Source of the DNA: Sequoia sempervirens
Taxonomy: Eukaryota > Streptophyta > Pinopsida > Cupressales > Cupressaceae
Assembly (NCBI GenBank): GCA_007258455.2
Contig: VDFB02262690.1
Span: 62,001-126,000, forward strand
Length of the DNA stretch: 64,000 nucleotides
Reading direction: 5' to 3'
In this document: positions 1-13,458 of the stretch, in pieces
Position numbering within the stretch: position 1 is the stretch's first letter
How the letters are laid out: each line of letters starts with the position of its first letter
Position numbers and translations under genes: made by a program
The notes under the pieces: generated by a model
The model's database searches: none
Told to the model about the DNA's origin: nothing
Seen by the model: only the letters and a program-made list of their open reading frames with translations

Positions 1-1480
1 TTGTAACTTTTTTTCAAATTGTTTTAAAAGGGACTTAGGATCAAACATACTTTTAGCAAAAAATTGTAACATTTTGGAAGGGCATAATTTAATTCTATAC
101 TTTCATTGGGTGCATAATTTGATTTAGTTTCAACTTCTTCAACCTCTTGAGGCTCACTCAACCTCACTCATGTTGTGAGATCTCATAGTAACATTGTTGA
201 TAAATGATATTAAATTTATAAGTTTATAATTAAAAAATCAAATTGATCATGCATAATGCAAGGGATTAAGACAATGTTTTTCTTTTTCTTTCTCACTTCA
301 AGCCACATGATGTGTAGAAGTAGAGGATACACAAATAGGAATCCTTGTTCTTAACCTTTGTTAAACAAGGATTTTACTATTATTTTTTTCCTTTAGCTTA
401 CATGAAGCACATAAATAAAGGATACATAAAAGTTAAAATCCTAATTTGACAAAAAATTAAACATCTAAAATATAAAATATTACAATTATAAAATAAAAAT
501 TAGTTTAAAATTTGATCATTATTTATTTGTAAAACTAAAATAATGAATTTAAATTAAAATTTACAATATAAAATTTGTAAGCTTCTAAGTTAATCAATAA
601 TTTGTCAACTAAAATTAGTAATGACTAATTACTTATGAAATTGAACAATGAAAATAGTAATGAAGGAAGCCTACTTTGAAGCTTGAATAATGCTTTAAAT
701 CCTTTGATTCAATGGTGGATTGATGCCAATCTTCTTCTTGCTCTTCCTTTCATTATTCCTAAATCCTAATTGCTTCAATTACAATTTTGTTTCTCTTATA
801 ACTTGTAAGTTTCAACTTTTTTGTTGAAACATTGAAGTGAGTTGGAATGAGGCTTAGATGCCTATTTGTAAGTTTTTTGCGAGTGTTTATGGTTTGGGTG
901 GGGCCTATAGGCTATTAAGGTTAGGACATATGACACAATTTTTTAAAATTAATTTTTGTAGTTGTTTTTCGAGTGGGATGCTTGTGAATCTTCAAGATGT
1001 TCAAGAATCTTGGGAGTCCCATAGACATCTTGGGGATGTATCAAAGTCCCCTAGAAGTTTCCAAAAAAAGGGGAAATTTCAAAAAATGTCTCCTCTAGAG
1101 GGGGATGTCTTAGAAACCTCCTCAAAACTAAGATGGTGGTAGTGAAACAATGAGGGGAGATCCCCTCCAAGTCCCCATGCTTGGGGATGTCCCCGTCCTA
1201 GAAATGTGGATATTTTTTTGGGACAGGATAGGGGGCAGGCACAAGGATGCGATCTTGTGAAAGGTTTTTGTTTATTTTTTCATAAGTTGGGTTATTCAAT
1301 GAAAACATGTAGCTCTTGCAAGGCTCTTACCATGAAGTTTGTTCAACTTTAAAAGCAGGCTCTCAAATTTTTAAAAAACTAATCCTAGATTTATTTGGAG
1401 AAACCATGGTTAGTTTAATTATAGTCATAAAAATAATATTTTGGATCCCAAAGTTATAATTCCATATTTAGTGTTAAGCT
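1..1480. other. AT-rich non-coding stretch
   Basis: I recognise no gene. About 960-1260 is less AT-rich and full of short G-run and C-run repeats of the type GGGGATGTC/GTCCCC. These could fold on themselves and suggest a degraded repeat, but I cannot assign it to a family. The open frame at 858-1142 has no recognisable domain. Confidence 0.5.
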
Positions 1481-2400
1481 ATTCCTCAAAGTTAGACTTG
1501 TCATCAAGAGAAAAGGGTAGAGGCTCATCAACAAAAAATGGGAAACTTGAGGCCAAGTATTGGTAAATGACCTCTCCTTCACTTTGGGCTCAAGTGAAAT
1601 TGGAAGGGTTCTCCTAGAGGTATTCTTAATATGGCAATTAACAAGAAATGATGTAAAAGTAGAAATCAACCAACAACTACACCCAATTATGATAGACCCC
1701 AATATTTTCCACTAGTTGTTGGCAAGTCTTCTTATTACATTGAAAAAAAAACAATGCATGAGATAAATAATTACATCAATTTTGTATCCCCATGATGTGT
1801 TCAATATAACTACACTTCAATGCATGGTTGTAAGACAAAACTACAAGGCATACCCCTCTAAAGATGATACTTGAATGGCTTATAATAATGGAATTTGTAG
1901 AGCAGGGAGAAAAAGTTAAGACTAAGGAAACTAAAATATTTTATGTTTTAAGGAAAGGGTTGTCTACTTACTCTTCTAGAATAGTGCCTACTCTAATGAA
2001 GAAAAAGAGACAAAGCTTGCAAATGGGAAGAAAAAATGCATATGGCTACAATTGATTATGATGTGCATAAAAGTACAAACAACAAAGATAAGAAACTTGA
2101 ATATAAAAGCATGCTTATTCATCCACTATCATACTCGTCTAGTATCATACTAAAATAACTCACTAGCAACAAGGAGATGGTTGTTGCAAAAATATTGTAC
2201 AACCTTTATTTCCTTGTCAAGTTGAAAAAACCTTATAGCTAATAGACCAACAAATGTGATTAGAGAAGCTTAATGGAATTAAACCTCTTAAGTACTTCTA
2301 GCTAATAAAGGAGACCCTTATTAACACAAGAATCATACATGTATTAGCCAATCTTACAACTTGCATAAAACATTATCTTGCATTCATATAATTATGACTT
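1480..2400. repeat. Left copy of a ~0.9 kb diverged direct repeat
   Basis: The segment matches 4020-4940 in the same orientation. Shared landmarks are GGGTAGAGGCTCATCAA (near 1515 and 4057), CATGCATGGTTG-type text, CCCCTCTAAA.ATGATACTTGAATG, and the CTTAAG.ACTTCTA block at 2287 and 4847. The offset drifts from 2542 to 2560 because of indels. It could be a diverged LTR of a non-autonomous element or an old segmental duplication. I could not fix TG...CA ends, a primer-binding site or a target-site duplication. Confidence 0.6.
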
Positions 2401-4020
2401 TATAATGATTTGAGTACAAAAATATACATTCCCACCATTATGCATGTAATTTTCTCAAGAGACCAACCCCAAAACTAAGTTACAAACATGTTGATATAGC
2501 ATTTCATATTAAAATGAACCTTGAGTGAATACACAAGCGAAAAATCAAGTTACATCAACATTGACACCTAAACGTAATCATAATTCACTTGTAGCCATGA
2601 GGAATGTAACACCAAAAGGATGAAATCCACATTGAATTGGCATTCCTAATTAATGCACGTAGAAACAACATTTTGAAATTTTGAGCCAATAATAGCATGG
2701 GATATATGTATCCACTATGAAAATACCATCTTGAGCCACATCCAAGCCATTCTCACAATAAATATAGAAACAAGTCAAGAGATCATGTGTATAGCTTGAA
2801 ATCCTATGACATTACTGTATACGTGGCTCCAGGAGTACCAACAAAACCACATATGGCCCCACATATTACTAATAAACTCAACAATGTCACTAACAATAAG
2901 AGGAAATCTATTTGGGTCATTAAATTAGATTGCTACCAATAGAGAAAAAATACTCCAAGTCTAGGCATGACTTGGGCATGAACATGACACCATAGAGAAA
3001 ACAAAACCACCAATAGTAATATCCTCAACATGGAGTGCACATAGCATGAGCTTCATGCTACCATGTTTAACTTCATGGAAAATTTCTATGGCCCAAATAA
3101 TGCTAGAGGAAAGCATTAGAAATCATTGGTTGAGTTACATGTGTGCAAGCAAGAGAAGCAAGGTTTGAATTTTCAAGGAGGGTCACAACTAATGAGAAAT
3201 GAGCATTTGTTGTAGCCACTTTATCATAAGGCCATGAGAAAATTCTTTGCATGTCATGTGGGAGAATGACTTCATGAGATGAATATGTGGAGCCATTGAA
3301 GTAGTCCATGGGAAAATAAAGACAAGGTACATGTGATCCTTTGGTAGGCCTAGTAATATGAATTAGGCACATTGAAAAATATGAATAAGGAAAATACATG
3401 AAACAATACAAGGAAGCCAAGGTAAATTTTAGGCCTAAGAAACATAAAACTCTATTGAAATTGTTTGAGACCAAATATCAACACAAGGTTTCCTAGTCAT
3501 GAAGGAGGTTGAATCTTGTAAAATGGGAGGGGTGCTAACAAGATGCATAAGGGGAGACACTAGAAGAAAAAAATTACAACACATCCTCATAATTCACATA
3601 ATTTCATTAGGTATTTCACCTCTTGTGAAGAATATTTTGAGGGTTCAAAAATTGAATTTTTAAATTTTGATAAATTTCAAAGATCTATTAACTAAAAAAA
3701 TCCTCATGATTTCCCAATTCAAGGGTAGATAAACTAAAGAAAATTGTTATGTGGTGGAAAAATGTGGTTGTAAATCCAAATACAAGAAATCTATAGAGGA
3801 AATTATTTGTGGAAAGAAAGCTACCAAGAAAATATTTTTATAGGACAAATTTGTGAAGCTTATCCTGAAGGAAAACATGCTAGAGGATGAGGAGATTGAT
3901 CACATGTTATTCCCAAAAAAGGGTTCCCCAAAATCAATACAATGCATTGGCTCATCAATTCCATCTATAGAGATTGCCTTGACCTCTACCAAAAATTGAA
4001 GGAACAAAAAATCTAAATCT
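2400..4020. other. Spacer between the two 0.9 kb direct repeats
   Basis: About 1.6 kb with no recognisable protein or RNA. If the flanking copies are LTRs this would be the interior of a non-autonomous LARD/TRIM-like element, but no gag or pol motif is visible on either strand. Confidence 0.4.
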
Positions 4021-4940
4021 CTTCCTCAAAGCTAGGGAATTTTCATCAAGAGGAAAGGGTAGAGGCTCATCAAGAAAATGTGGACAATTTGGTCCAATTC
4101 TTGAGGGTAGATGATCTCTCCTTCAATTTGGGCTCAACTAACCCAAGAGGTTGTGCTTAGAGGTATTCTTAATAGGACCATTAAAGATAAAAATGTAACA
4201 ATAATAAACCAACTAGAAGCTACACCTAATGTATATAGACCCTAACATTTGTCACTAAGTTTATGACACACTAATTTCTTGCAAAACCTCTTATTAAAGA
4301 TAAAAACAAACCATGCATGAGACAAAAATTACACCAGTTTTGTATCCTCAAGATGTGTCCAATCTCAACTACACTTCCATGCATGGTTGCAAGAAAAAAA
4401 TAAAAGGTATGCCCCTCTAAAAATGATACTTGAATGTCCCACAAATAATATATACTACTAAATTAATGGGACATGTAGAGTAGGGAAAAAATTTTAAACT
4501 TTTTTTTGAAGGATTTTATGTTTTGATGAAAGGTTGCCTACTTAACCTTCTAGATTAGTGCCTATATTCTAATGGGGCAACAAAGTCAAAACTTACAATT
4601 GAGAATAAAACATGAATAATGATGTAATAGAATCTAGTGTGCATAAATGTGCAACCATAAAGATAAGAAACTTGAATAAATAAGAATGCTTAGTCATCCA
4701 CTATTAGTTTAAGGTAACTCATAATCAATAAGGAGAGGATTGTTACACTAAGCTCTTACAACTCTTTATAGCCCTACCAATCAAACCAAACCTTATAGCC
4801 AATAGACCAACAAATGTAATCATAGAAGCTCAATGGCATTAAACCTCTTAAGGACTTCTATTTTATAAAGGAGACACCAATCAACACATGAACTCATGTA
4901 TGTATCAAATAATCTTATAGACTAGCACTTGCGCCAGGAG
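4020..4940. repeat. Right copy of a ~0.9 kb diverged direct repeat
   Basis: Direct-orientation partner of 1480-2400, recognisable along its whole length despite substitutions and small indels. Similarity fades near 4935. Confidence 0.6.
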
Positions 4941-7900
4941 GGGTGCAAGGGGTACACCGATAGAAATGTATATGTAGGTAAACATGCTAAGAAGTGTACT
5001 TTGTAGTGTTTATATAAGTTTGTAAAATGAGTTTGAAATACATTCACAAGATATTTTGGTTTACGAATGTTTGGAATAAATAGTTTATTTTTTGAATTAC
5101 AATTTTTTGTATAGCAAATTGAGGGAAATATATGTAACAATTTGAATTGTGATGCTTTTGTAGGAGATAATTCCACATGTTTGTATGAGAAGAGCCTACA
5201 CAGAGAAGTTTGTGTTGTTCTTTTATTTGTCCCTACACATTAATAGTGAAATAAAATTAAATAAATAACATATATGAAAAAACCAAATAATAAAATAAAT
5301 CTTAAATAAATGATAACGAAATAATTATGAAATTTTGTAGTCTAATCTTTCAATTTACTTGCTCTTGATTGATAAGGAAATGGAGGCTATGCATATACAT
5401 CAACTTAGAGGCATGATAAATGTTAAATCTTTCTATGACGGTGTTCAAACAATTGCTCATCTCCCTTTTATAAATGGTTAGTTGGGCTAAGTTTTTTTTC
5501 TAATTTTAACATATTATGATAATTTAATTTGTGAGTAGTTTTAGTGAAAAGAGAGATTAATAAAAATAATATAAAAATAAAATATCTATTTGTAATAGGA
5601 TTTATAATTATTTTGAGACATTTTAAGAAAAATCATACTGATTTAAAGAAAAATTAATTAGATATAAATAGAAATATAATTCTAAAAATGAAATCAAATG
5701 AAATAATTAATTAATTAAAACTACTAAAATAAAAGATAAATCCTAGAAATAAAAAATATTAAAGATTAGATTTTTTTATATAATTGATAAATATTTAAAT
5801 AATTTGATATTGTTTAGATTAAGTTTTAAAAAAATTGATAAAAAACTAAAATATATTAAATTATTATCTAAATTAATATTTGTCAATAATTATTACAATA
5901 TTTTTAATAAAATATACAATTCTTTATAAATTATTTTATTTTATATACTTTATTTAATAAATATTTATTTATTTAATAATTTTTAAAAAATATATTTTTA
6001 TACTTGAGAATGTTTACATTTTATATATTTGTTTACATATATGAAAAATAAATGCAAACTGAAAATAAAATTTGAAGTTGCATGCATGCCATGTGTGGCA
6101 TTTGGTAAAACAAATTCAGGTGTTGTCAGCCACACATTACAATAAATGTAAACAAGCATGTAAAAATCTTGCGTTGAGTTGAAGGCTGGAGAAGCTTTAA
6201 TACCTGATATTTTTCATTTTATGCTAATAGATTGAAGTAGCAGGTGGAGGTAAATTGGTTTATGGTTTTATATAAAGTGAAATTACTACAGATCAAAAAT
6301 TGGTGAAGTTTTGTACTAAAAAATGTCTTCCTGAGAACTTTTATCTACACTTTTTAATCATTCCTTCATTACCCACGAGCCCCTAGTTGATCTGAGCATA
6401 AAAATGCTTGAGTCTCTGTTGGTCCAACACTCAATCCTAAGAATTCCTGAACTTCAGACGGATAAACAAACTGCAAGACAATTCTCTGAAAGATAACTTT
6501 AGGAAGGTTTATTTTGCCAAATGCAGTTGACTACTTTCCTAGTATATTCGATGATACTACAAATGATCATATTTAAAGAATATGAAGACAAGGCGATCCA
6601 TTTCCAAATCTTAGGATAGATTTTTAACTACCAACTTTGCATACTTTATCACATTTCACTAACTGGGTAACTATAAAATGGCTATTATCCGTTATGCCTT
6701 TTTCTAGTTATTTTGTGATTATGAAGTAAATTCCATTAATCTGTAGGGGTTTCTTAAATGAAAAAATGAGGAGCATAGTGATTAGGGCTTTGAACAATTG
6801 ATGGTTTCTTTTTTCGTTTCACTTTGTCTACAACATAGCTATTTTCAGTTTAGTCTTCCCATCTTTGACAGAGCAGTAGAGTTTTAAGTTTGTTTATCCC
6901 TTTTTGTATATTTTTTTGTAACATAGTTTTATTACATTTATTTGACATGTGAGAGTTTTGTGCAGATGAAACGAGATATAAATTCTGACATTTTGAGAAA
7001 AATAAGCCAAAATAAAGCTGCACATTATTTCAATGACTAAAAGCTCCCATAAAAATGCAAAAAATGATAAAAATCTCATGAAACAAAGAAATCTAGACTT
7101 TATTTATGTTATTAGGATTTTTAGGTGAGCTTTGCATTCGTAAATATCATAGCACTCTGCCCCCTTTCTCTACTAGAAAGAGTTAGTGAGTTGGTAAGAT
7201 GGCAGCACCGCCATCCTGACCATCTAAGCCTTCCAGAGATGGAAGAGACTGCCAATTTTTGAACCTTGCAACCCCACTTATCACACATCATCACCTCCTG
7301 AAGCATTGATAGCCAGTGAAGAAACAAACCTGAAACTTGCTCAACAAAGATTGCACGAATATTGCAAATTTTGTGAGCAAAAATCGGTGCCTTTGTTAGT
7401 AGATGCAAAATCTGCCTTTGTCAGTAGATGCAGAGTACACATTCATTCAACCTACCATAGATTATGTAACTTACCATTATTCTTAACTTAGAGTAGGCAT
7501 TTCTCTTAACCTACCATTTTTTATTTTGCTGTGTTAAAAAGTCTTCATTTATGAATCAAATTGAAGTTTTATTTTCCAATTTCTATGTTTTTAACACATT
7601 GTATGCTTGTAGTTTAAAGGCATAACAAGCAACAGTGGGCCTGGGAAACTTGAAAAAAAACTATTAAAAACCATTGCGCAAGATGATGTCAAATGAAAGG
7701 CAGAACAAGTGATTGCAAGAAATTATTTGAAGTCACTATACCGGTAACCATAGGAAAGGTGAGAAATTGTAACTGGATTCTTCAAATTTCTGTTGTTGGT
7801 ATGTCCTATGCGTATTCTTCATCAAGTAATCTTTGCTAGTTTTGTAGTTTATTGATGTTATTAAATCTATTTGTAGAGATAGTGGGTGGTGGGGCGGTGA

Positions 7901-8160
7901 TCTACAATATAATGCAACAATGCATTTAATAACTACAATAAATGAAGTAAACGAAAATTTATGGCAGTTCAAACCAAATAAGATCTGTATGAGTTATTTA
8001 TTTGAAGGGACATTTGATAGTAGCTAGGAAATTGATATTTTTAGCTGATGTGACATGTGACATATCTGATCAAACAAAGAGTGCTAGCAACGAGCAAAAT
8101 TCAAACAAGGAGTGTCAACAACTTTTTTGCCGTTAAAGTTTACATTTGACTGAAACCATA
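4940..8160. other. Long AT-rich intergenic stretch
   Basis: No gene recognised on either strand. About 5550-6060 is extremely A+T-rich, with long runs of TAAATA/ATTTAATAAA-type sequence, and could serve as a matrix-attachment-like or fragile region (inference only). The small open frames at 6894-7491 have no recognisable domain. Confidence 0.5.
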
Positions 8161-8266
8161 ACCTGTTTTGTGGGAAACTTGTCTAGTTTACCAGCGTGAG
8201 ACAGGTTTCAGACCGAAACCTCACACTATATATAGCCTATTGGCTAATAATTACATGAAAACATCA

Positions 8267-8367
8267 TNNNNNNNNNNNNNNNNNNNNNNNNNNNNNNNNN
8301 NNNNNNNNNNNNNNNNNNNNNNNNNNNNNNNNNNNNNNNNNNNNNNNNNNNNNNNNNNNNNNNNNNN
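8267..8367. other. Assembly gap (run of N)
   Basis: 101 consecutive N bases. The sequence after the gap is already inside a Ty3/gypsy integrase, so the missing interval probably hides part of the pol gene or a boundary of that element. Confidence 0.99.
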
Positions 8368-8987
8368 ATGTTACTAAATAATCAATGGATTTTGCTTTTG
8401 GGAAATATGATGTTGATGATGGATGCCATAATGCAAAGAAGGCTTTGAAGTTCATCTAGAAAATCCAAGCAATCCATCAAGAAGTGGAAGCACAATTGAA
8501 GCAAAGCCAAGCAAAATACAAGGCTCGCCATGATAAGCATCGCAGTGATCGCCATTTCCAAGTTGGAGACAGAGTTTGGTTACATATCAGCAAGGAAAGG
8601 ATGCAAGGCAAAGGAAGGAACCTCAAGCCAATCCAATATGGTCCCTTTGAGATCTTGGAAAATATTGGAACCAACGCCTTCTACCTTAATATTCCTCCAT
8701 ACATGCACATCTATTCAATTGTAAATGTTGAGAATCTAAAGTTGTACGATCTTCCAATGATACTAGATGAAGACACATACATTCAGGTTCCATCAATTGA
8801 TGATCTTTCATTGGAGTACATGTCAGAATTGCTAGAGGATGTCATCTTAGACAGGAAAGTCAGGACTTCACAAAGAGGTGCAGTTGAATACCTCAGGGTG
8901 GGACTGAAGGGGATGAATCCAAGCAAGGAAAATTGTATGGAGATTGGTAAAGTGAGGGAACTTTACCCTCACTTTCTTTCCAAGTAA
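8368..8987 (+). pseudogene. Ty3/gypsy chromovirus integrase C-terminus with chromodomain-like tail (broken)
   Basis: This is the end of a Ty3/gypsy pol polyprotein, whose integrase inserts element cDNA. The main frame (8484-8987, 167 codons) shows a basic KARHDKHR stretch, the VGDRVWL motif, the GPF motif of the GPY/F integrase domain (YGPFEIL) and the NVENLKLY segment usual at the end of plant gypsy integrases. The last ~50 residues (about EDVILDRKV...RG..EYLRVGLKG) resemble a chromodomain, which in chromoviruses guides integration to chosen chromatin. The usual WKG appears as LKG, so the aromatic cage is probably lost. The same frame continues upstream to the gap, broken by a TAG at 8457-8459 where glutamine is expected. 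Gag, protease and RT are not in this window. Confidence 0.85.
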
Positions 8988-9029
8988 TCAAGCTTTCAGA
9001 GGTCCAAAAGCTCTATAATGGGGAGGATT

Positions 9030-10585
9030 GATCCAAGGGGATACTTTTTCAGTGAAAATTGAAGTGTCCTTAATGCTCTAGAATTCATCACCATTAGAAA
9101 GAGCTCAAAATCCTGATTCCAACACAACTTGAATGGAGTCAAAAGGAGATTGTATGCTCAAGTTATGGCAGGTCAAACTTCGGTCAAACTGGTACCTGAG
9201 GCCATCAGAAAAGAAAAAAAAAGGGTCAACTTTGAATCATTCAAAATCAGTATCAAGTTGAAGAGCTCATCAAGACCTTTCCAACGACGTTCATTTCGTC
9301 GAATTCCGAGCTCATACGCACAAGTTACGCCAAGTCAAAGGTTGCGGGTACTAAGGTTGACCAGTCATACAAATGATGATGTCAGCATGACATCAATATG
9401 CTGACATGGCAGTTCATACTATATGGAAAATGAGGTGGACCAATCACATGCTGACACGTGGTAAGTCATATGTTCGTACAGATGACGTGGCAGGTATAGG
9501 TGGCAACCGTGTGGACTTCGTACGATGGTGTGTCTTCAACGTGTCTTTGCTAACGAATTAGAGGGTGCCACATGGTACCCCCTCACTTCTCTCCCCCTCC
9601 TATGGACTGTTGCACTAATTGGTAAAAGATATGGTGGGGGTTGAACCACCCACCTCACATTTCCAAACCATCCACCCAACTGTTGCACTACGCGAATCAC
9701 GCTTTACCATACATGTCGATGGGTTTGTTTTGTTGAGTAATCGTTGGATTTTAGTTTAAAAATAAATAGTGGTGGGGGTCAACCTCCCAGCCACCCTATC
9801 GCCAAAATGGCTAACTACCAACAAACCACTGAATTCCTTTGAAGTCATATAGGCATTGGCTTCTTTTAAATAAGATTTAAAAACCAAATCTCCCCAATTT
9901 TGAATATTTACCCCTTTTTAAGAATAACAAATTTAATCCCTGATAAGAGAAGATTAAAATAAATCTTTTGAAGCCTAAATAGGAGAATATTATAGTGCCT
10001 AAATAATATTAAAATTATATTGAGGGGATTTGTCATGATCCTATTATGTAATAAGGGAGGATTTTTGAGATTCTCATGTAATTTTGGGAGATTTGTAAAA
10101 ATTCTATGTTGTATTTGGGAGATTTTTTTGTAAAATAAGGGGATATGTTTGTTTCCCAAAATCATTTGGTTTTAGGCCAAATTAGGCCAATTTTTTGTAT
10201 AAAAAGGGGTGAAAATGGGAGAGTTAGGCAAGCAGGTGATGTGAAGGAGAGAATGCTCAGAAGACTTTGATGCCATTTATGTACAGCGTAGGAATGTTAT
10301 GCCATTGTGCTAGAAGGGAATGGCTTTGTAGTGATTGTAATTCTGATTTTGGAGCATAATCAAATCAGTCACTCTGTTGGAGAGGGACCCAGAGACATAG
10401 CCTTTTGGCAAACTTCGTTATCAATTGTGTTGTGTCTTCTATCTCCTCTTTCTTTCTTTTTGTTTATTAGCTTTATTATGCCATGTTCATTTAAGAATTT
10501 CTATTGTGTTAATTCATTTTTAAAGCTTGAATCAATCATTGTAATAGTTACGCATTCATTAGCAATTGTCATAGATCCTATTTCA
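9030..10585 (+). mobile_element. Ty3/gypsy 3' LTR (right end interrupted by a LINE)
   Basis: Just after the integrase stop lies a purine-rich tract (ATAATGGGGAGGA, 9016-9028), a plausible polypurine primer, followed by TGATCC as the likely LTR start. The LTR includes a promoter-like TATAAAAAGG at about 10199 and a transcribed-leader-like region. Similarity to retroelement flank ends where LINE sequence begins near 10588, so the right end is not resolved. The start is set by position relative to the polypurine tract, because the partner LTR is absent. Confidence 0.6.
10193..10212 (+). promoter_or_regulatory. TATA-box of the gypsy LTR promoter
   Basis: TTTTTGTATAAAAAGGGGTG matches a strong TATA box. 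It sits inside the LTR, where pol II transcription of a gypsy element would initiate about 30 bases downstream. Confidence 0.5.
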
Positions 10586-10596
10586 AATCAGGTCCT

Positions 10597-11521
10597 TTCA
10601 TGGAATTTTAGGGGCTTAAGTGCCCCTAACAAATGACACTTGATCAAGCGTCAGCTAGAAGACTTATAACCCGATTTAGTTCTCTTGCAAGAAACAAAAT
10701 TTTCAGATTCTCAAGGGGCTCAGGTGTTCTACTCTTGGGTAAAGTGGAAATATTTATTGGTTCCCTTAAATGGGGCTTCTCATGGACTTGCTATTCTATG
10801 GGATGCTCGATATGTGGAGGTTGTTTCTTTCCATTCAGCGGTCAATTGGATGGGTGCTCAGGTGTCTTGTTTATTGACTAGTAACAGATTTTGGTTATTC
10901 AATCTCTACGATCCTTGTTCCTCCTCTTTGAAGAAAATACTTTGGGAGGAGTTGACTTTCGTCTTTTCTCTTCTTCCAAATACTAATTCGAAAGTTTTGG
11001 GTGGGGATTTTAATGTTGTTTTGGATTTATCTGAAAAAAGGGGTGGCATCATTCCTTCTACTAAAGCAATGGAGAATTTCAAGGTTTTTGTGGAGTCTAA
11101 CAAATTACTAGATTGCATTCTGAAGAATGGCTTATTCACATGGTCAAATAGGAGACATGATTTTTGCCAGGTTGCTAAGAGACTAGATAGATTTTTGGTA
11201 TCAGATAATTGGTTGAGATCCCCTCATGATTTCATCTCTTTAATTCATCCTATTCCTAGGTCAAATCACTTCCCAATTTCCCTCTTAGTTTTTGGGGATA
11301 AACCTAAGTTGTTGAAACCTTTTAAATTTGAAGCCATGTGGTTCAAGGATGCACAATTCTTACTCTTATTGAAAGAATGGTGGGCATCTACACCTTATGT
11401 GGAGGGATTGAGAATGTACCAATTAGTTTACAAGTTAAAATGGTTGAAGGAGAAGATTAAGGTATGCAATAGAGAACATTTCAAGAACATTTTTGAGAAG
11501 AGCATAATTCAAAAGGAATAA
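10597..11521 (+). pseudogene. LINE apurinic/apyrimidinic-like endonuclease domain
   Basis: This domain nicks the target strand. Reading 10597 onward gives SWNFRGLSAPNK, then LQETKF (catalytic E), a GGDFNVV motif at 11000-11020, the SNRRH/RLDRFLVS stretch and SNHFPI near 11264 in place of the usual SDHxP. Internal stops at 10633 (TGA) and 10666 (TAA) precede the long open stretch 10685-11521. The replaced D in the SDH motif would abolish activity even without the stops. Confidence 0.85.
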
Positions 11522-13446
11522 TCAGAAGTATATGATTTGATCATAAGAAATGGGATGGACTTGCAGTATTTTGACAGGGAGAAGGATCTTAAAGCTAAAC
11601 TAGAAGAAGTACCTTGCAGGGAAGAGATATATTGACAGAAAAAATTGAGAGAATTATGGTTGAAGGATGGAGATTGTAATACAATTTTTTTTCATGCTTC
11701 AACTAAACTTCATTGGCAGGATAATGGTATTCTCCTAATTCAAGGAGAAGGGGAAATTACTTTTACTACTCCCAAAGAAATTCAGATCAAAGCAATCATA
11801 TTATATAAAAGTCCGCTTGCTCCTGCAAATCCTCCTCCTTCTACAGACTCTCTCTTTGGAGTATATCCCTCCTCTTATTACAGATGAGCAAAATAATATG
11901 CTTATGAGTGAGTTTACTCTTGAGGAACTTAGAAAGGTAGTTTTTTCAATGGCTTTAGACAAAGCTCTGAGCCCCGATGGCTATACAACTCTTTTTTTTC
12001 AGAAGTGTTGGGACTTCATTGGCATAGATATTCTTATGGCCCTGGAGGAATCTAGAAAACATGGGAAAGTGCTCAAAGAAATTAACAACAATTTTATTGT
12101 TGTGATTCTAAAAAAGGCTTTCCTAGTGACTTTTGACCTATTTCACTTTGCAACACTTTATACAAAATCTTTACAAAGGCAATTACAATCAAGCTTGCTA
12201 CCTTGATTCTGATTATTATTTCTAAGGAACAAGGCGGTTTTGTCCTTGGAAGAGAAACTGCAAATGGTGCATTGTTTTCCCATGAAGTTCTACACTCTAT
12301 CACAGAGGAAAGTACCCTTGCCATGATTTTGAAGCTTGACATGCTAAAGGAATATGATAGAGTCAACTAGCATTTTTTATTGAAATTATTGGAAAGGTTT
12401 GGGTTTTCTAAAAAGTGGTGCAAATGGATTTATTCGTGCATCTCTGGGGCAACCTTCTCAGTGCTAGTAAATGGCTCGCCATGTGGGCATTTCAATTCCA
12501 CGTAGGGGGTGATACAAGGGGATCCCCTTTCCCCCTTTCTCTTTATAATTATGGTGGAGGGATTAATTTGTGCTCTCTGATGCAGCCTCGAAGAATCTTT
12601 GGAAAGGTATAAAATCGAGACATGTGCCCTAGCTAGTTACTCATTCACTATTTGTGGATGATACTCTTTTGCTAGGATAGGCAACGATGTTAGAAGCAAA
12701 GGCCATTCACAAGGTGTTAGAGGACTACTCCACCTTCTCAGGGCAACTTGTCAATAAGGACAAATCCAAAATATTTCTAATCAATGTTTATCCTATGGTT
12801 CAAGGAAGGCTTATGAGATATTGGGGCTTCAAATTAGAATCTCTTCCTTGTAGATACTTAGGGGTTCCTTTATTTTTAGGGAAAGAGGCATGTATTCTAG
12901 GATAAGGTTATATCATCTGCATCCAATAGAATTGTATCTTGGAAATCGAAGTGGCTATCTCTGGCAGGGAAATTAACCATGATCAAATTTGTACTTCAAG
13001 CCTTGCCAGTCTATTTGATGTCCGTACTTAAGATTCTGAAAGGGAAATCTGAAGTTCTGCAAAAGGTATTCAGAGATTTTCTATGGGCTAAGAATTTGAA
13101 AGAAAAGAAGAAGATTCCATTGGTATCCTGGGATAAGATTTGTTTACCAAAGTCTTTGAGAGGTGTTGGACTGAGGGACATGGTTCTTAAAAATAAGGCT
13201 CTTGGCACCAAGTTAGTATGGAGAATTAATAAGGATCCAAAAGTTAAGTGGTGTCAGATCATGAGGTATAAGTATTTAGATACAATGGAGAGAGAACGCA
13301 TCTTTGCATTTAAAAATCCCCCTTCAGGTTCCAAGACTTGGAACTTCATTATGTCTTGTAGAAATGTTATCCTCCCTCATCTCTCTTTGGTTATCCATAA
13401 TGGTAAGAAGGCTTTATTTTGGGAGGATTCTTGGAATGGTCATTAG
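11522..13446 (+). pseudogene. LINE reverse transcriptase (fragmented)
   Basis: The RT reads through several frames. Recognisable pieces are LRELWLKDGD with a TGA just upstream (11633-11635, expected tryptophan), FTLEELRKVVFSMALDKALSPDG (about 11911-11979), QGGFVLGRETANG (near 12232), VIQGDPLSPFLF (12509-12547), the catalytic FVDD at 12651-12662, then the thumb region RYLGVPLFLGKEA and the 12979-13446 frame with SLRGVGLRD. Frameshifts and stops separate these blocks, so no active enzyme can be made. Confidence 0.85.
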
Positions 13447-13458
13447 CCTCTCCGTTCT

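Noticed and set aside
10307..10636. Open frame ending in SWNFRGLSAPNK
   Set aside because: Only the last residues are LINE endonuclease; the rest is LTR leader DNA read by chance.
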